A stretch of DNA of 64,000 nucleotides from JANOXC01 sp031418215 (GTDB lineage: Bacteria; Bacteroidota; Bacteroidia; AKYH767-A; OLB10), in NCBI GenBank assembly GCA_031418215.1, contig JANOXC010000154.1, positions 5,703 to 69,702 of the forward strand. The letters are read 5' to 3'. Shown here piece by piece: positions 17,764 through 26,288 of this stretch. Position numbers and translations under genes: made by a program. The number at the start of each line of letters is the position of its first letter. The first letter of the stretch is position 1. The notes beneath the pieces are model-generated. The model saw only the letters and a program-made list of their open reading frames with translations. It was not told the DNA's origin and did not search any database.

Positions 17764-17785
17764 AATTACTGATTCTTCAGTTCAA

Positions 17786-17815
17786 CCCCCTGTTTAACTA
17801 CAGGGGGTTTTTTTA
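17786..17815 (+). terminator. Rho-independent terminator
   Basis: Perfect 8-bp GC-rich stem CCCCCTGT/ACAGGGGG with a TTAACT loop followed by TTTTTTTATTTTTTTT. It lies 23 bp after the stop of the large surface protein and separates it from its paralogue. Confidence 0.92.
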
Positions 17816-17964
17816 TTTTTTTTTCCTACCTAAAGATGGTTTGTTTTTTAGCCATCTCTGTTTTATATATATACAGATTTTATTTATCCTGGATGCTTCC
17901 TATTTCCTGTTTATTACGTCTATATATATAATTAACAGATTATTAATTTAAAAAACTCCCCAGC

Positions 17965-20697
17965 ATGAAAAAATCCTATTTAATATTTGTACTTACAATT
18001 TTTGCAACCTTTAGCATTCAGACTGCACATGCTTCTCATGCTGCAGGTGCTGACCTCACTTACACTTATGTAAGTACAAACACTATTCATCTCAAGTTGC
18101 GTTTTTACCGCGACTGCAGCGGCATTCCTGCTCCAATAACTGCACTTATTAATATAAGCTCTGCATCATGTGGACAAAATTTTTCGATAAACATGCCTCT
18201 TATCAGTTCATCGGAATTTTTAACTTCTGAATGTATTGATACTACACTTGCATCAACCTGCAATGGAGGAAACCGGCTGGGAATTGAATTATATATATAT
18301 GAGCAGGATGTTACATTGCCAACCATTTGTACTGACTGGATTTTTGAATTTGTAGAATGCATGCGTAACGGTAACCAGACTTTAATATCTAATCCATGCC
18401 TCTATATAAGTACTACTTTAGATAACCTGAATGGTTCATACAATAGTTCACCACAGTTTATTTCCACAGCCGTTATATCTTTTTGCCTGGGCGTTCCGGC
18501 AATGTATGTGCAAAACGGTTTTGATTCTGATGGTGATTCATTGGTGTATTCACTTGCTTCGGTGCAAGGAGCAGGTGCATCCAATGTTAATTATATCCCT
18601 CCTTATTCAGGCACATATCCCATCTCTTCCTCAACTGGATTTAACATCGATCAGCAAGGTGTCATCACTTTCACTCCTAATAAAATTATGGTTGGGGTCA
18701 TTTGCATGCAGGTTGATGAATATCGGAATGGAGTAAAAATAGGTGGAGTACGAAGAGATATCGAAATACATATCACGAATGCTTGCAGCATCAATGCTGT
18801 TCCACAATTTAACAACCAAATTTCATCAAATGGTGTGATTGTTCCATGTAATGCAATGGAATTTGATGTTTTGTTTAATCGTATGGTACTGTGTAATTCT
18901 GTAATCAGTGACGACTTTCGCGTAATAAACGCAATGGGTTTTCCTGTTCCTGTTGTTGGCGTAAACACCGTGAGTTGCAATGGAAACCTCACGAATAAAG
19001 TCCACATCACCCTGTCGCAACCGCTTACCTGGGGCAATAATATTTTAATTATAAGAACAGGTTCAGATGGCAATACAGTTGTTGGAAATTGTGGATTTCA
19101 ATTCCCTGCAAATGATTCATTATTACTTATTTTAAATGATCCTGTTCACTGGCCGGTAAGTATTGATACTGCCGGTTGTCTCTTCAGCAATTTTGAAGTT
19201 GTGTTCAATGATCTATTATATTGTTTTACGCTTGATCATGATGGTTCAGCATTGCAATTGTTTGACGCCGGAAATAACAACGCTGTGATTCCTGTTGAAG
19301 CATCTTATTCTTATTGCGGCCCTTCAGGTGATGACAGCTTATCGAATAAAATTTTAGTTGTCATTGACAGCTTACAGGCTTTAACCGGGCCATTATACCT
19401 TTTAGCGCAACAAGGAAGTGATGGTAATTCCATTGCCAACAGTTGCGGAAATTTTCTGAATTCAGGTGATACATTGGCAATCATTCTTATCGATAATTAT
19501 TTGCCGGTCACTTTGCCTGATCTAACGTTAGGCTGTTCTAATTCACCTGTTTTATTAAATACAGGATATAATGGTTGCAACACCTGCATCACTCAATGGT
19601 ATTTCAACGGGCAGCAGCTCACAGGTGCTGTATTATCAGAACTTACCGCTAATTATTCGGGCTTATATAGTGTCCGTATTATTAATGGTACATGTATCGG
19701 CGAGGATTCAACATTGGTTAAAATACTGGAAGTACCAGCGTTTGATTTAGGTGATGATATTGCAAACTGCAATGGCGACACCATCCGGCTTACCATGCCT
19801 CCGGGAGGTGAGTTTTATCAATGGTATCTAAATGGTCTAGCTTATGAAATGGATCCAACCCTAGATGAAGCTATTTCAGAGCCTGGAGAATATGTCGGAC
19901 TCATTGTTGTAAGTGATTCGTCAGGCTTTTTATGCTTCTCTTCCGACACAATAATAATCAGAGATGTCCCTCCATTTATTTCCTCATTGAATGACCTGCT
20001 CCTTTGTTCCACAGACCTTCCTTATACATTGGATGCTGGTAATTCCGGCGCCCATTATCTCTGGGAAACTGAATTAAATGACACCTTACAAACGCTAACA
20101 GTTAACAATAGTGGCCAATATACAGTCGACATTTCATTCAATCATGGTTGTGTAGCCTCCGATTCAATGACTTTATCAGTTATAGAACAAGCAGAAGCGC
20201 CTGTTGTAAATTGTAATATTTCTTCTTCTATAAATTATTCTAGTATTTATAGCTGGACTAGCGTACAGGATAATGACGGCTATGAAGTGAGTTATGATGG
20301 ATATTATTGGTTCCCTCCAAATACTCCCCAGGGGCCTGAATCACACGGAGAAACGTATGCGCTATCTAATTTTTATGTGAGAGCTATAACGATGGCTCCT
20401 TGCTTAGAAAGCCACATTGGAGAACTGGATAACTGCGGTCTTGTTGTACCAAATATCATTACTCCAAATCGTGATGGACAAAATGATCAGTTTATTATTT
20501 TAAATATCGATTTGTATCCTGAAAATAGTTTAAGAATTTATAATAAATGGGGAATTATTGTGTATGAAGCGGATGGATATAACAATACTTCAAAAGTGTT
20601 TGATGGAGAAGGGCTTGCTGTTGATGCATATTTTTATACGCTAATTCTGGGTAATGGCAGGAAAGGGAAATCAGGTTCGTTAATCGTTTCAAGGTAA
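17965..20697 (+). CDS. Paralogue of the preceding T9SS type B surface protein
   Basis: 910 residues with a signal peptide ending near AHA before SHAAGADLTYTYV. The N-terminal half matches the upstream protein closely (LKLRFYRDCSGIPAP, CTDWIFEF, QVDEYRNGVKIGGVRRDIEI), and the C-terminus is again a CHU_C domain (PNIITPNRDGQNDQF, YNKWGIIVYE, YFYTLILGNG). It lacks about two of the Ig/PKD-like units of its neighbour, which explains its shorter length. The pair is a tandem duplication with later divergence. A terminator lies between them, so this copy probably has its own promoter in the 200-bp AT-rich spacer, where I see no clear consensus. Confidence 0.87.
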   Translation: MKKSYLIFVLTIFATFSIQTAHASHAAGADLTYTYVSTNTIHLKLRFYRDCSGIPAPITALINISSASCGQNFSINMPLISSSEFLTSECIDTTLASTCNGGNRLGIELYIYEQDVTLPTICTDWIFEFVECMRNGNQTLISNPCLYISTTLDNLNGSYNSSPQFISTAVISFCLGVPAMYVQNGFDSDGDSLVYSLASVQGAGASNVNYIPPYSGTYPISSSTGFNIDQQGVITFTPNKIMVGVICMQVDEYRNGVKIGGVRRDIEIHITNACSINAVPQFNNQISSNGVIVPCNAMEFDVLFNRMVLCNSVISDDFRVINAMGFPVPVVGVNTVSCNGNLTNKVHITLSQPLTWGNNILIIRTGSDGNTVVGNCGFQFPANDSLLLILNDPVHWPVSIDTAGCLFSNFEVVFNDLLYCFTLDHDGSALQLFDAGNNNAVIPVEASYSYCGPSGDDSLSNKILVVIDSLQALTGPLYLLAQQGSDGNSIANSCGNFLNSGDTLAIILIDNYLPVTLPDLTLGCSNSPVLLNTGYNGCNTCITQWYFNGQQLTGAVLSELTANYSGLYSVRIINGTCIGEDSTLVKILEVPAFDLGDDIANCNGDTIRLTMPPGGEFYQWYLNGLAYEMDPTLDEAISEPGEYVGLIVVSDSSGFLCFSSDTIIIRDVPPFISSLNDLLLCSTDLPYTLDAGNSGAHYLWETELNDTLQTLTVNNSGQYTVDISFNHGCVASDSMTLSVIEQAEAPVVNCNISSSINYSSIYSWTSVQDNDGYEVSYDGYYWFPPNTPQGPESHGETYALSNFYVRAITMAPCLESHIGELDNCGLVVPNIITPNRDGQNDQFIILNIDLYPENSLRIYNKWGIIVYEADGYNNTSKVFDGEGLAVDAYFYTLILGNGRKGKSGSLIVSR

Positions 20698-20714
20698 TCC
20701 TATTCGTTTAGTGG

Positions 20715-20752
20715 AATAAACGTCTGTCTTATTCGGCAGACGTTTATTTTTT
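20715..20752 (+). terminator. Rho-independent terminator
   Basis: 12-bp stem AATAAACGTCTG/CAGACGTTTATT around a TCTTATTCGG loop, followed by a T-rich run. It lies 18 bp after the stop of the second surface protein and about 45 bp before metF. Confidence 0.9.
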
Positions 20753-20797
20753 ATCCACCTTTGCACCTGGTTTTATTTTAGCATTGTCTAATCACTT

Positions 20798-21751
20798 ATG
20801 AAAGTAACAGAACACTTAAAAAAGGCAACAGGTCCTCTTTTCTCCATTGAAATTCTCCCGCCGTTAAAAGGTAAAAGTATTCAGTCTATATACAATGCTA
20901 TTGACCCGTTACTGGAATTTAAACCGGCATTTATTGATGTTACTTATCACCGGGAGGAGTTTGTTTACAAGAAAAAGCCCAACGGGTTATTGGAAAAAAA
21001 ATCGGTGAAAAAAAGGCCCGGAACTGTTGGCATTTGCGCCGCCATCATGAATAAATATAAGATTGATGCCATTCCACATATCATCTGTGGTGGTTTTACA
21101 AAGGAAGAAACAGAAGATGCTTTGATTGACCTATCCTTCCTTGGCATCGATAATGTTTTAGTATTAAGAGGCGACTCCATAAAAAGCGAAGGAGCATTCA
21201 TGCCGGAACCCGGAGGAAACATCTATGCATCTGACTTATTGCAACAGGTTGCAGCAATGAATAATGGTAAATTTATGGAGGATGATCTGCTTGATGTGGA
21301 GCCTACCACTTTTTGTATCGGTGTAGCCGGCTATCCAGAAAAACATTTTGAATCCCCAAATCTAAGATCTGATTTGAAATACTTGAAACAGAAAGTAGAT
21401 CTTGGTGCCGAGTATATCGTCACACAAATGTTTTATGACAATAAAAAATATTTTGAATTTGTAAAAATGTGCCGTGAAATTGGCATTGATGTTCCAATTA
21501 TTCCCGGACTAAAAGTGCTTACCACAAAGAAACAATTGAACGTTTTACCCAGCTTTTTTCATATTGATATGCCACATGAGTTGGCCGAGGAAGTGGAGAA
21601 AGCACGCGACAATGAGCAGGCCCGCGAAATTGGTATTGAATGGTGCATTGAACAATGTAAGGAGCTGATCAAGCATAACGTACCTTGCCTCCATTTTTAC
21701 ACAATGGGTACTTCAGAAGTTTGTAAACGCGTTGCACAGAAAGTTTTTTAA
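20798..21751 (+). CDS. metF: Methylenetetrahydrofolate reductase
   Basis: FAD-dependent TIM-barrel enzyme reducing 5,10-methylene-THF to 5-methyl-THF for methionine synthesis. The 317 residues include SIEILPP near the start, the DVTYHREE stretch, LRGDS, GVAGYPEKH, YIVTQMFYD and PIIPGLKVL, all typical of the family, and CLHFYTMG near the end. Length is slightly above that of the E. coli enzyme, as in other Bacteroidota. It follows a terminator and is the first gene of a same-strand run that continues with an ArsC-like gene 13 bp later. Confidence 0.95.
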   Translation: MKVTEHLKKATGPLFSIEILPPLKGKSIQSIYNAIDPLLEFKPAFIDVTYHREEFVYKKKPNGLLEKKSVKKRPGTVGICAAIMNKYKIDAIPHIICGGFTKEETEDALIDLSFLGIDNVLVLRGDSIKSEGAFMPEPGGNIYASDLLQQVAAMNNGKFMEDDLLDVEPTTFCIGVAGYPEKHFESPNLRSDLKYLKQKVDLGAEYIVTQMFYDNKKYFEFVKMCREIGIDVPIIPGLKVLTTKKQLNVLPSFFHIDMPHELAEEVEKARDNEQAREIGIEWCIEQCKELIKHNVPCLHFYTMGTSEVCKRVAQKVF

Positions 21752-21764
21752 TTCTTTGTTAATC

Positions 21765-22118
21765 GTGAAAAAAATTTATCATTTAGCTACCTGTACTACT
21801 AACCAGCGGATTTTAAAAGAATTAAAACCCGGCAAAGACTTCGTGATGCAAGAAATTAAAACGGAGCCCATCAGTGCAGATCAGTTGAAGGAAATGTCAT
21901 CACTGGCAGGAAGCTATGAAGCACTTTTCAGCCGAGTAGCTTTGAAATACCGATCGCTGGGATTAAATGAAAAGAAACTTTCGGAAAAGGATTACAGAGA
22001 TTATATATTAAAAGAATATACTTTTTTAAAACGGCCTGTTATTATCATTGGTGATCAAATTTTTGTTGGCAATGCTCCAAAAAATATTGCAGCAGCCAAA
22101 TCAGCAATGAAAAAATAG
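21765..22118 (+). CDS. ArsC/Spx-family thioredoxin-fold protein
   Basis: A 117-residue protein of the ArsC/Spx/YffB thioredoxin-like family, read from the GTG at 21765 (KKIYHLATCTTNQRILKEL). A longer frame from 21732 would overlap metF and add a poor N-terminus, so the GTG is preferred. The C-terminal FLKRPVIIIGDQIFVG is the usual cis-Pro region. The redox site reads C-T-T-N, with one Cys where many relatives have two; real arsenate reduction is therefore unproven. It sits 13 bp after metF and 2 bp before the transporter gene, so it is probably cotranscribed. Confidence 0.8.
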   Translation: MKKIYHLATCTTNQRILKELKPGKDFVMQEIKTEPISADQLKEMSSLAGSYEALFSRVALKYRSLGLNEKKLSEKDYRDYILKEYTFLKRPVIIIGDQIFVGNAPKNIAAAKSAMKK

Positions 22119-22120
22119 GA

Positions 22121-23020
22121 ATGAAGCGCTGGCAGGCACACCTCGCTGTATTTATTGCCAACCTTATTTATGGCGCCAATTATTCGATTGCCAAAACCGT
22201 AACTCCTCTTTATATAAAACCGTTTGGCTTTATAGTATTACGGACATTAGTTGCAACCATATTATTTTGGGTGGCAGGTTATTTTTTTCCTAAAGAACAA
22301 CTAAAGAAAAAAGATTTATTGCGCCTTTTAGGTTGCGCCTTATTTGGAATTGCAATTAACCAGCTGTTGTTCTTTAAAGGATTATCTCTTACCAGCCCGA
22401 TCAATGCTGGGTTGATGATGATTAGCAACCCGATTTTTGTACTCTTACTTTCTTTCGCAATGCTGCATGAGCAAATTACCTGGATGCGTATTATTGGAAT
22501 TGCCTCTGGAATTGCAGGTTGTGCGATCTTGATATTATACGGCGGACGATTTTCTACCGTTCAATCATCATCCATTGGTGATTTATGCATCCTGATTAAT
22601 GCATTATCCTATGCTGTTTATTTAATATTGGTGAAACCGTTGATGGGAAAATATCACCCTGTAACAATTATGAAATGGATTTTTCTATTCGGTGCCTTAA
22701 TGGTACTGCCTTTTGGCTTTTCGGAATTTAATGAAGTGCAATGGTCATTGTTTGATAATAAAATATGGATGGCAACCGTATTTGTGGTGATCGGCAGTAC
22801 CTTTTTTGCATATCTCTTTAATACATTGGGATTAGTTACCTTAAGTGCATCTGTTGTTTCAGTATATATATACATGCAACCGCTTTTAGCAGCAGGTTTT
22901 GCCTTACTGCTTGGAAAAGACTCGCCCCATTTGCTACATGGCATTGCTGCCATATTGATTTTCTCAGGTGTTTACCTAAGTATCAAGCCTAATTCGCGGA
23001 ACATCAGTCCTTCCGCATAA
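22121..23020 (+). CDS. EamA/DMT-family transporter
   Basis: Inner-membrane protein of 299 residues with ten hydrophobic segments in two EamA halves (first half starting AVFIANLIYGANYSIAK, second half from about residue 150, SSIGDLCILINALSYAVYL). Members export or import small metabolites such as amino acids or nucleosides; the substrate here cannot be told. It begins 2 bp after the ArsC-like gene and ends 35 bp before yicC. Confidence 0.9.
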   Translation: MKRWQAHLAVFIANLIYGANYSIAKTVTPLYIKPFGFIVLRTLVATILFWVAGYFFPKEQLKKKDLLRLLGCALFGIAINQLLFFKGLSLTSPINAGLMMISNPIFVLLLSFAMLHEQITWMRIIGIASGIAGCAILILYGGRFSTVQSSSIGDLCILINALSYAVYLILVKPLMGKYHPVTIMKWIFLFGALMVLPFGFSEFNEVQWSLFDNKIWMATVFVVIGSTFFAYLFNTLGLVTLSASVVSVYIYMQPLLAAGFALLLGKDSPHLLHGIAAILIFSGVYLSIKPNSRNISPSA

Positions 23021-23026
23021 AAAATA

Positions 23027-23034
23027 TACTTTTG
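23027..23034 (+). promoter_or_regulatory. Possible -7 box before yicC
   Basis: TACTTTTG matches the Bacteroidota -7 consensus TANNTTTG exactly and lies 21 bp before the yicC ATG. No TTTG is seen at the right distance upstream, so it is a weak call. Confidence 0.35.
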
Positions 23035-23055
23035 CCGTAAATAGCAGTTCAGCTT

Positions 23056-23928
23056 ATGATAAGATCAATGACAGGATATGGAAGCGCTTCCGGACAGGTT
23101 GCGGGATATAAGGTAACCGTTGAAATGCGGTCGCTCAACAGTAAATTCCTGGAGTTGAATATCCGCACACCCTCTCTTTTTCGCGATAAAGAATCAGATA
23201 TGCGACTCGAGTTTTCAAAAACTGTAGAACGGGGAAAATTGGATATTGCGATTAATATTGATAACAATGAAGTAGCCAGGAGAAGTACGATCAATAGAGA
23301 GATTTTCAAAGCCTATTATGATGAACTCAAAAGTCTTTCTTCAGAATTATCAATGGAAGAGGCAAATTGGGTGGATACCGTTTTAAAGCTGCCACAGGTA
23401 CTGAACTCTGATAAATCTGAATGTACAGAAGAACAGTGGAAAGAAATGCAGCAATTGATAACGCAGGCTACAGAAAAATTCAATCAGTTTCGTGCTGAAG
23501 AGGGGAAAGTGCTGGAAGATGATCTATCTGAAAGATTAAAATGCATTATTCAACTACTGGAGGAAGTTGTACCATTCGAAAAAGAGCGTATTGAAAATAT
23601 CCGCCAACGTATTGCTAAGAGCATGTCGGAAATACGTGAAATAACCAATGTTGATCAAAATCGCTTTGAACAGGAATTAATATTTTATATTGAGAAGCTT
23701 GACATCAGCGAAGAGAAAACACGCCTTCGTGCACATTGTAATTATTTTCAGGAAGCCATGAAAGGAAAAGAGGCAAATGGCAAAAAACTTGGATTCATTG
23801 CACAGGAAATTGGACGTGAAATAAATACACTGGGAGCAAAAGCAAATGATGCCAGCATTCAACGCCGAGTAGTAGAGATGAAAGACGAGTTGGAAAAACT
23901 GAAAGAACAATTAGCCAACGTTTTGTAA
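23056..23928 (+). CDS. yicC: YicC-family endoribonuclease
   Basis: 290-residue soluble protein. The start MIRSMTGYGSASG and the C-terminal GKKLGFIAQEIGREINTLG with SKANDA-like continuation are hallmarks of YicC, a family for which RNA cleavage activity has been shown in E. coli. The central part is charged and coiled-coil-like. It is 11 bp upstream of gmk, a pairing conserved in many bacteria, and the three genes yicC-gmk-nadD form an operon-like run. Confidence 0.94.
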   Translation: MIRSMTGYGSASGQVAGYKVTVEMRSLNSKFLELNIRTPSLFRDKESDMRLEFSKTVERGKLDIAINIDNNEVARRSTINREIFKAYYDELKSLSSELSMEEANWVDTVLKLPQVLNSDKSECTEEQWKEMQQLITQATEKFNQFRAEEGKVLEDDLSERLKCIIQLLEEVVPFEKERIENIRQRIAKSMSEIREITNVDQNRFEQELIFYIEKLDISEEKTRLRAHCNYFQEAMKGKEANGKKLGFIAQEIGREINTLGAKANDASIQRRVVEMKDELEKLKEQLANVL

Positions 23929-23939
23929 TAATTAGTTTG

Positions 23940-24503
23940 ATGCAGAAGTTAATATTATTTTGTGGTCCATCAGGAAGCGGAAAAACAAGTCTGGTTCATC
24001 ACCTGCTTGAAAAATATCCCTTGTTTACCTTTTCAGTTTCTGCAACTACTCGTTCGCAACGAAAAAATGAAACAAATGGTAAGGATTATTACTTTTTGTC
24101 GGTTGAGGAATTTAAAGATAAAATAGAAAATGAAGATTTTTTAGAATGGGAAGAAGTGTATCCCGGAAAATTTTACGGCACGCTTAAATCAGAAACCGAA
24201 AAGCTATCTTTATTGGGTAAAGTGGTTCTATTCGATGTGGATGTGAAAGGCGGATTATCCATAAAAAAATATTATGGCAAAAGAGTTCTTGATGTATTTG
24301 TAATGCCTCCCTCACTCACAGAATTAAAAAAACGTTTGGTAGCAAGAGATAGTGAAACACAGGAGTCATTAGAAAAGCGGCTCGCTAAATCAGGACTGGA
24401 AATGAATTTCGCAGATCAGTTCAGTTACATTATTGTGAATGATGAATTCAAGAAAACAATGCATGATGCAACAGCCCTTGTAGAAAATTTTTTGGCAGAA
24501 TAA
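23940..24503 (+). CDS. gmk: Guanylate kinase
   Basis: Phosphorylates GMP to GDP with ATP. The 187-residue protein has the P-loop CGPSGSGKTSLV near the N-terminus, the GMP-binding SATTRSQRKNETNGKDYYF, and VDVKGGLSIKK. I start it at the ATG at 23940 rather than the preceding in-frame TTG. It lies between yicC and nadD. Confidence 0.96.
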   Translation: MQKLILFCGPSGSGKTSLVHHLLEKYPLFTFSVSATTRSQRKNETNGKDYYFLSVEEFKDKIENEDFLEWEEVYPGKFYGTLKSETEKLSLLGKVVLFDVDVKGGLSIKKYYGKRVLDVFVMPPSLTELKKRLVARDSETQESLEKRLAKSGLEMNFADQFSYIIVNDEFKKTMHDATALVENFLAE

Positions 24504-24520
24504 ATAATCAAATTATACCA

Positions 24521-25096
24521 ATGAAGATAGGCTTGTTTTTCGGTACTTTTAATCCTGTCCACAATGGTCATTTTGTGATTGCAGGTTATATGTCGGAGTT
24601 CACCGATATACAGCAGGTATGGATGGTAATCTCCCCTCACAATCCTTTAAAAGCTGCCGGTTCATTGTTGCAGGATTATCATCGCTTTCATTTGGTTGAG
24701 TTGGGCATCAATAATTACAAAAAAATAAAAGCGTCCAAAGCAGAATTTAAATTGCCAAAACCAAGTTATACCATTCATACGCTTGCTTACCTTACTGAAA
24801 AATATCCGCAGCATGAATTCGCTTTGATTATGGGTAGTGACAATCTGGAAAGTCTGCATAAATGGAAAAATTATGAGATGATTCTCGAAAATCATGAGTT
24901 ATATATATATCCACGACCGGGATCTGATGGCGGACAATATAAAGATCATCCACATGTTAAAATAATCAATGCGCCGTTGATGGAAATCTCAGCAAGCTTT
25001 ATCCGCCAGAGCATAAAAACAGGTAAAGATGTAAGGTATATGATGCCACAAGCGGTTTTTGAATTTATTGATGAGATGCACTTTTATAAAAAATAA
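24521..25096 (+). CDS. nadD: Nicotinate-nucleotide adenylyltransferase
   Basis: Transfers AMP to nicotinate mononucleotide in NAD synthesis. The 191 residues show the nucleotidyltransferase motif GTFNPVHNGHF (HxGH), IMGSDNLESLHKW in the middle and the C-terminal ISASFIRQSI (ISxTxxR-like) motif. It starts 17 bp after gmk. Its stop shares its last base with the first base of the inverted-repeat element copy B, which may therefore form the 3' end of its mRNA. Confidence 0.95.
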   Translation: MKIGLFFGTFNPVHNGHFVIAGYMSEFTDIQQVWMVISPHNPLKAAGSLLQDYHRFHLVELGINNYKKIKASKAEFKLPKPSYTIHTLAYLTEKYPQHEFALIMGSDNLESLHKWKNYEMILENHELYIYPRPGSDGGQYKDHPHVKIINAPLMEISASFIRQSIKTGKDVRYMMPQAVFEFIDEMHFYKK

Positions 25097-25220
25097 TCAA
25101 CGAATTACGAATAAAAAACAAATATACAAATAGGTTTTTGGTAAGGGAAGATCATTGTATTACTGGGTAATCATATGTTTTTTTGATTCGTAAATTAGTA
25201 TAGATTCGTAATTCGTTGAT
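25096..25220. repeat. 125-bp inverted-repeat element (copy B)
   Basis: Perfect 17-bp inverted ends, ATCAACGAATTACGAAT (25096-25112) and its complement (25204-25220). The inside keeps the ACAAATAGG and GATTCGTAAATTAG elements also seen in copy A at 12701. It fills the space between the convergent nadD and purQ. A fragment-like relative of one end occurs near 29882-29918 and another near 55090-55115. Confidence 0.8.
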
Positions 25221-25257
25221 GATAAAAAGTACTGCTCCTTGAAACAAGGTATCTCAT

Positions 25258-25950
25258 TTATGCCTGTACCATATTCAAAATTGACTCAAAAATCAATCTG
25301 CCATTGGTATTTCCCAAAACTTGTTCCGATGCGCGTTCCGGATGCGGCATCATTCCAAATACATTTCGTCCCTTGTTGCAAATACCTGCAATAGCATCGA
25401 GCGCACCATTCGGATTACTTTCAGGAGTGAGTTCACCTGCTTCATTGCAATAGCGGAAAAGCACTTGATTATTGTCATTCAATGATTTTAATGTTGGCGC
25501 ATCACAATAAAAATTTCCTTCTCCGTGTGCAATTGGAACTTTAATAACCTGACCGATACGTAAGCGTGATGTAATCAGGCTTTCATCCGTTTCACATTTC
25601 AAGTAAGTGTTCTTACAGCTGAATTGATGATGCATGTTGTGCAATAATGCGCCGGGTAATAAATTCGATTCACACAAAATTTGAAAACCATTGCAGATAC
25701 CAAAAACAAATCCGCCCTTTTCAGCAAATTCCATTACTTCCTGCATGATTGGGGAGAAACGTGCAATAGCACCGGAACGCAAATAATCACCATAAGAAAA
25801 ACCACCGGGAAGAAGAATAAAATCACATCCCCTCAAAGTATGCTCCTTGTGCCAAAGCACTTCAACCTGCTGGCCCATCACATCACGCATAACATGAATC
25901 AGATCACGATCACAGTTAGAACCGGGAAAAACTACTACGCCAAATTTCAT
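25258..25950 (-). CDS. purQ: Phosphoribosylformylglycinamidine synthase, glutaminase subunit PurQ
   Basis: Provides ammonia from glutamine for the fourth step of purine synthesis as part of the PurLQS complex. The 230 residues show the class I amidotransferase nucleophile elbow FGICNGFQIL and the His/Glu of MMPHPERA near the C-terminus; the N-terminus VVVFPGSNCDRDL is typical of PurQ. Presence of a free-standing subunit implies a small PurL and PurS elsewhere. A -7 box TACTTTTG lies at 25966-25973, just upstream. Confidence 0.95.
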   Translation of the reverse strand: MKFGVVVFPGSNCDRDLIHVMRDVMGQQVEVLWHKEHTLRGCDFILLPGGFSYGDYLRSGAIARFSPIMQEVMEFAEKGGFVFGICNGFQILCESNLLPGALLHNMHHQFSCKNTYLKCETDESLITSRLRIGQVIKVPIAHGEGNFYCDAPTLKSLNDNNQVLFRYCNEAGELTPESNPNGALDAIAGICNKGRNVFGMMPHPERASEQVLGNTNGRLIFESILNMVQA

Positions 25951-26041
25951 TTGCTTAATTTTTTACAAAAGTAAGAAATGCTTCAGATAAACAGCCGTTG
26001 ATAGCTGCAATAAAATTACAATATCTCATTGCAACAATAGC

Positions 26042-26072
26042 AAAAAAGGTCTCCGGTTTAATTTCGGAAACC
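26042..26072 (-). terminator. Rho-independent terminator of the THX gene
   Basis: On the minus strand the stem GGTTTCCG/CGGAGACC (one G-T pair) with a 9-base AT-rich loop is followed by TTTTTT. It starts 22 bases after the stop of the small ribosomal protein gene. Confidence 0.8.
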
Positions 26073-26094
26073 AATTCAACATTCAATCATTTAC

Positions 26095-26220
26095 TTAGCC
26101 TTTTTTAGGCACTTTGGCAGCAGCACGGGATGCTATATTTTGCTTGCGTGCAGGACGGGTTTTTCCTTTTGAACCAATAATTAGCTTGCCTTTTCCGGAG
26201 CGTTTATCACCTTTTCCCAT
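26095..26220 (-). CDS. 30S ribosomal protein THX (bTHX)
   Basis: A 41-residue, very basic protein with the sequence pattern MGKGDKRSGKGKLIIGSKGK followed by TRPARKQNIASRAAAKVPKK and a final Gly. This matches the THX family of small-subunit proteins found in Thermus and widely in Bacteroidota, which sits in the head of the 30S subunit. The gene is too short for usual ORF cut-offs. It has a consensus promoter 26 bp upstream and a terminator downstream, so it is a complete single-gene unit. Confidence 0.93.
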   Translation of the reverse strand: MGKGDKRSGKGKLIIGSKGKTRPARKQNIASRAAAKVPKKG

Positions 26221-26245
26221 ATTATTTGAATGATTTTAGCAAAAG

Positions 26246-26277
26246 CAAAAATAAAAATGAGAAAAAAAACTTCCAAA
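26246..26277 (-). promoter_or_regulatory. Consensus promoter of the THX gene
   Basis: Minus strand: TTTG (26274-26277), 20-base spacer, TATTTTTG (26246-26253). This is a perfect match to the Bacteroidota consensus TTTG-N19/20-TANNTTTG, 26 bp before the ATG. Confidence 0.8.
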
Positions 26278-26288
26278 AAATAATTAGA

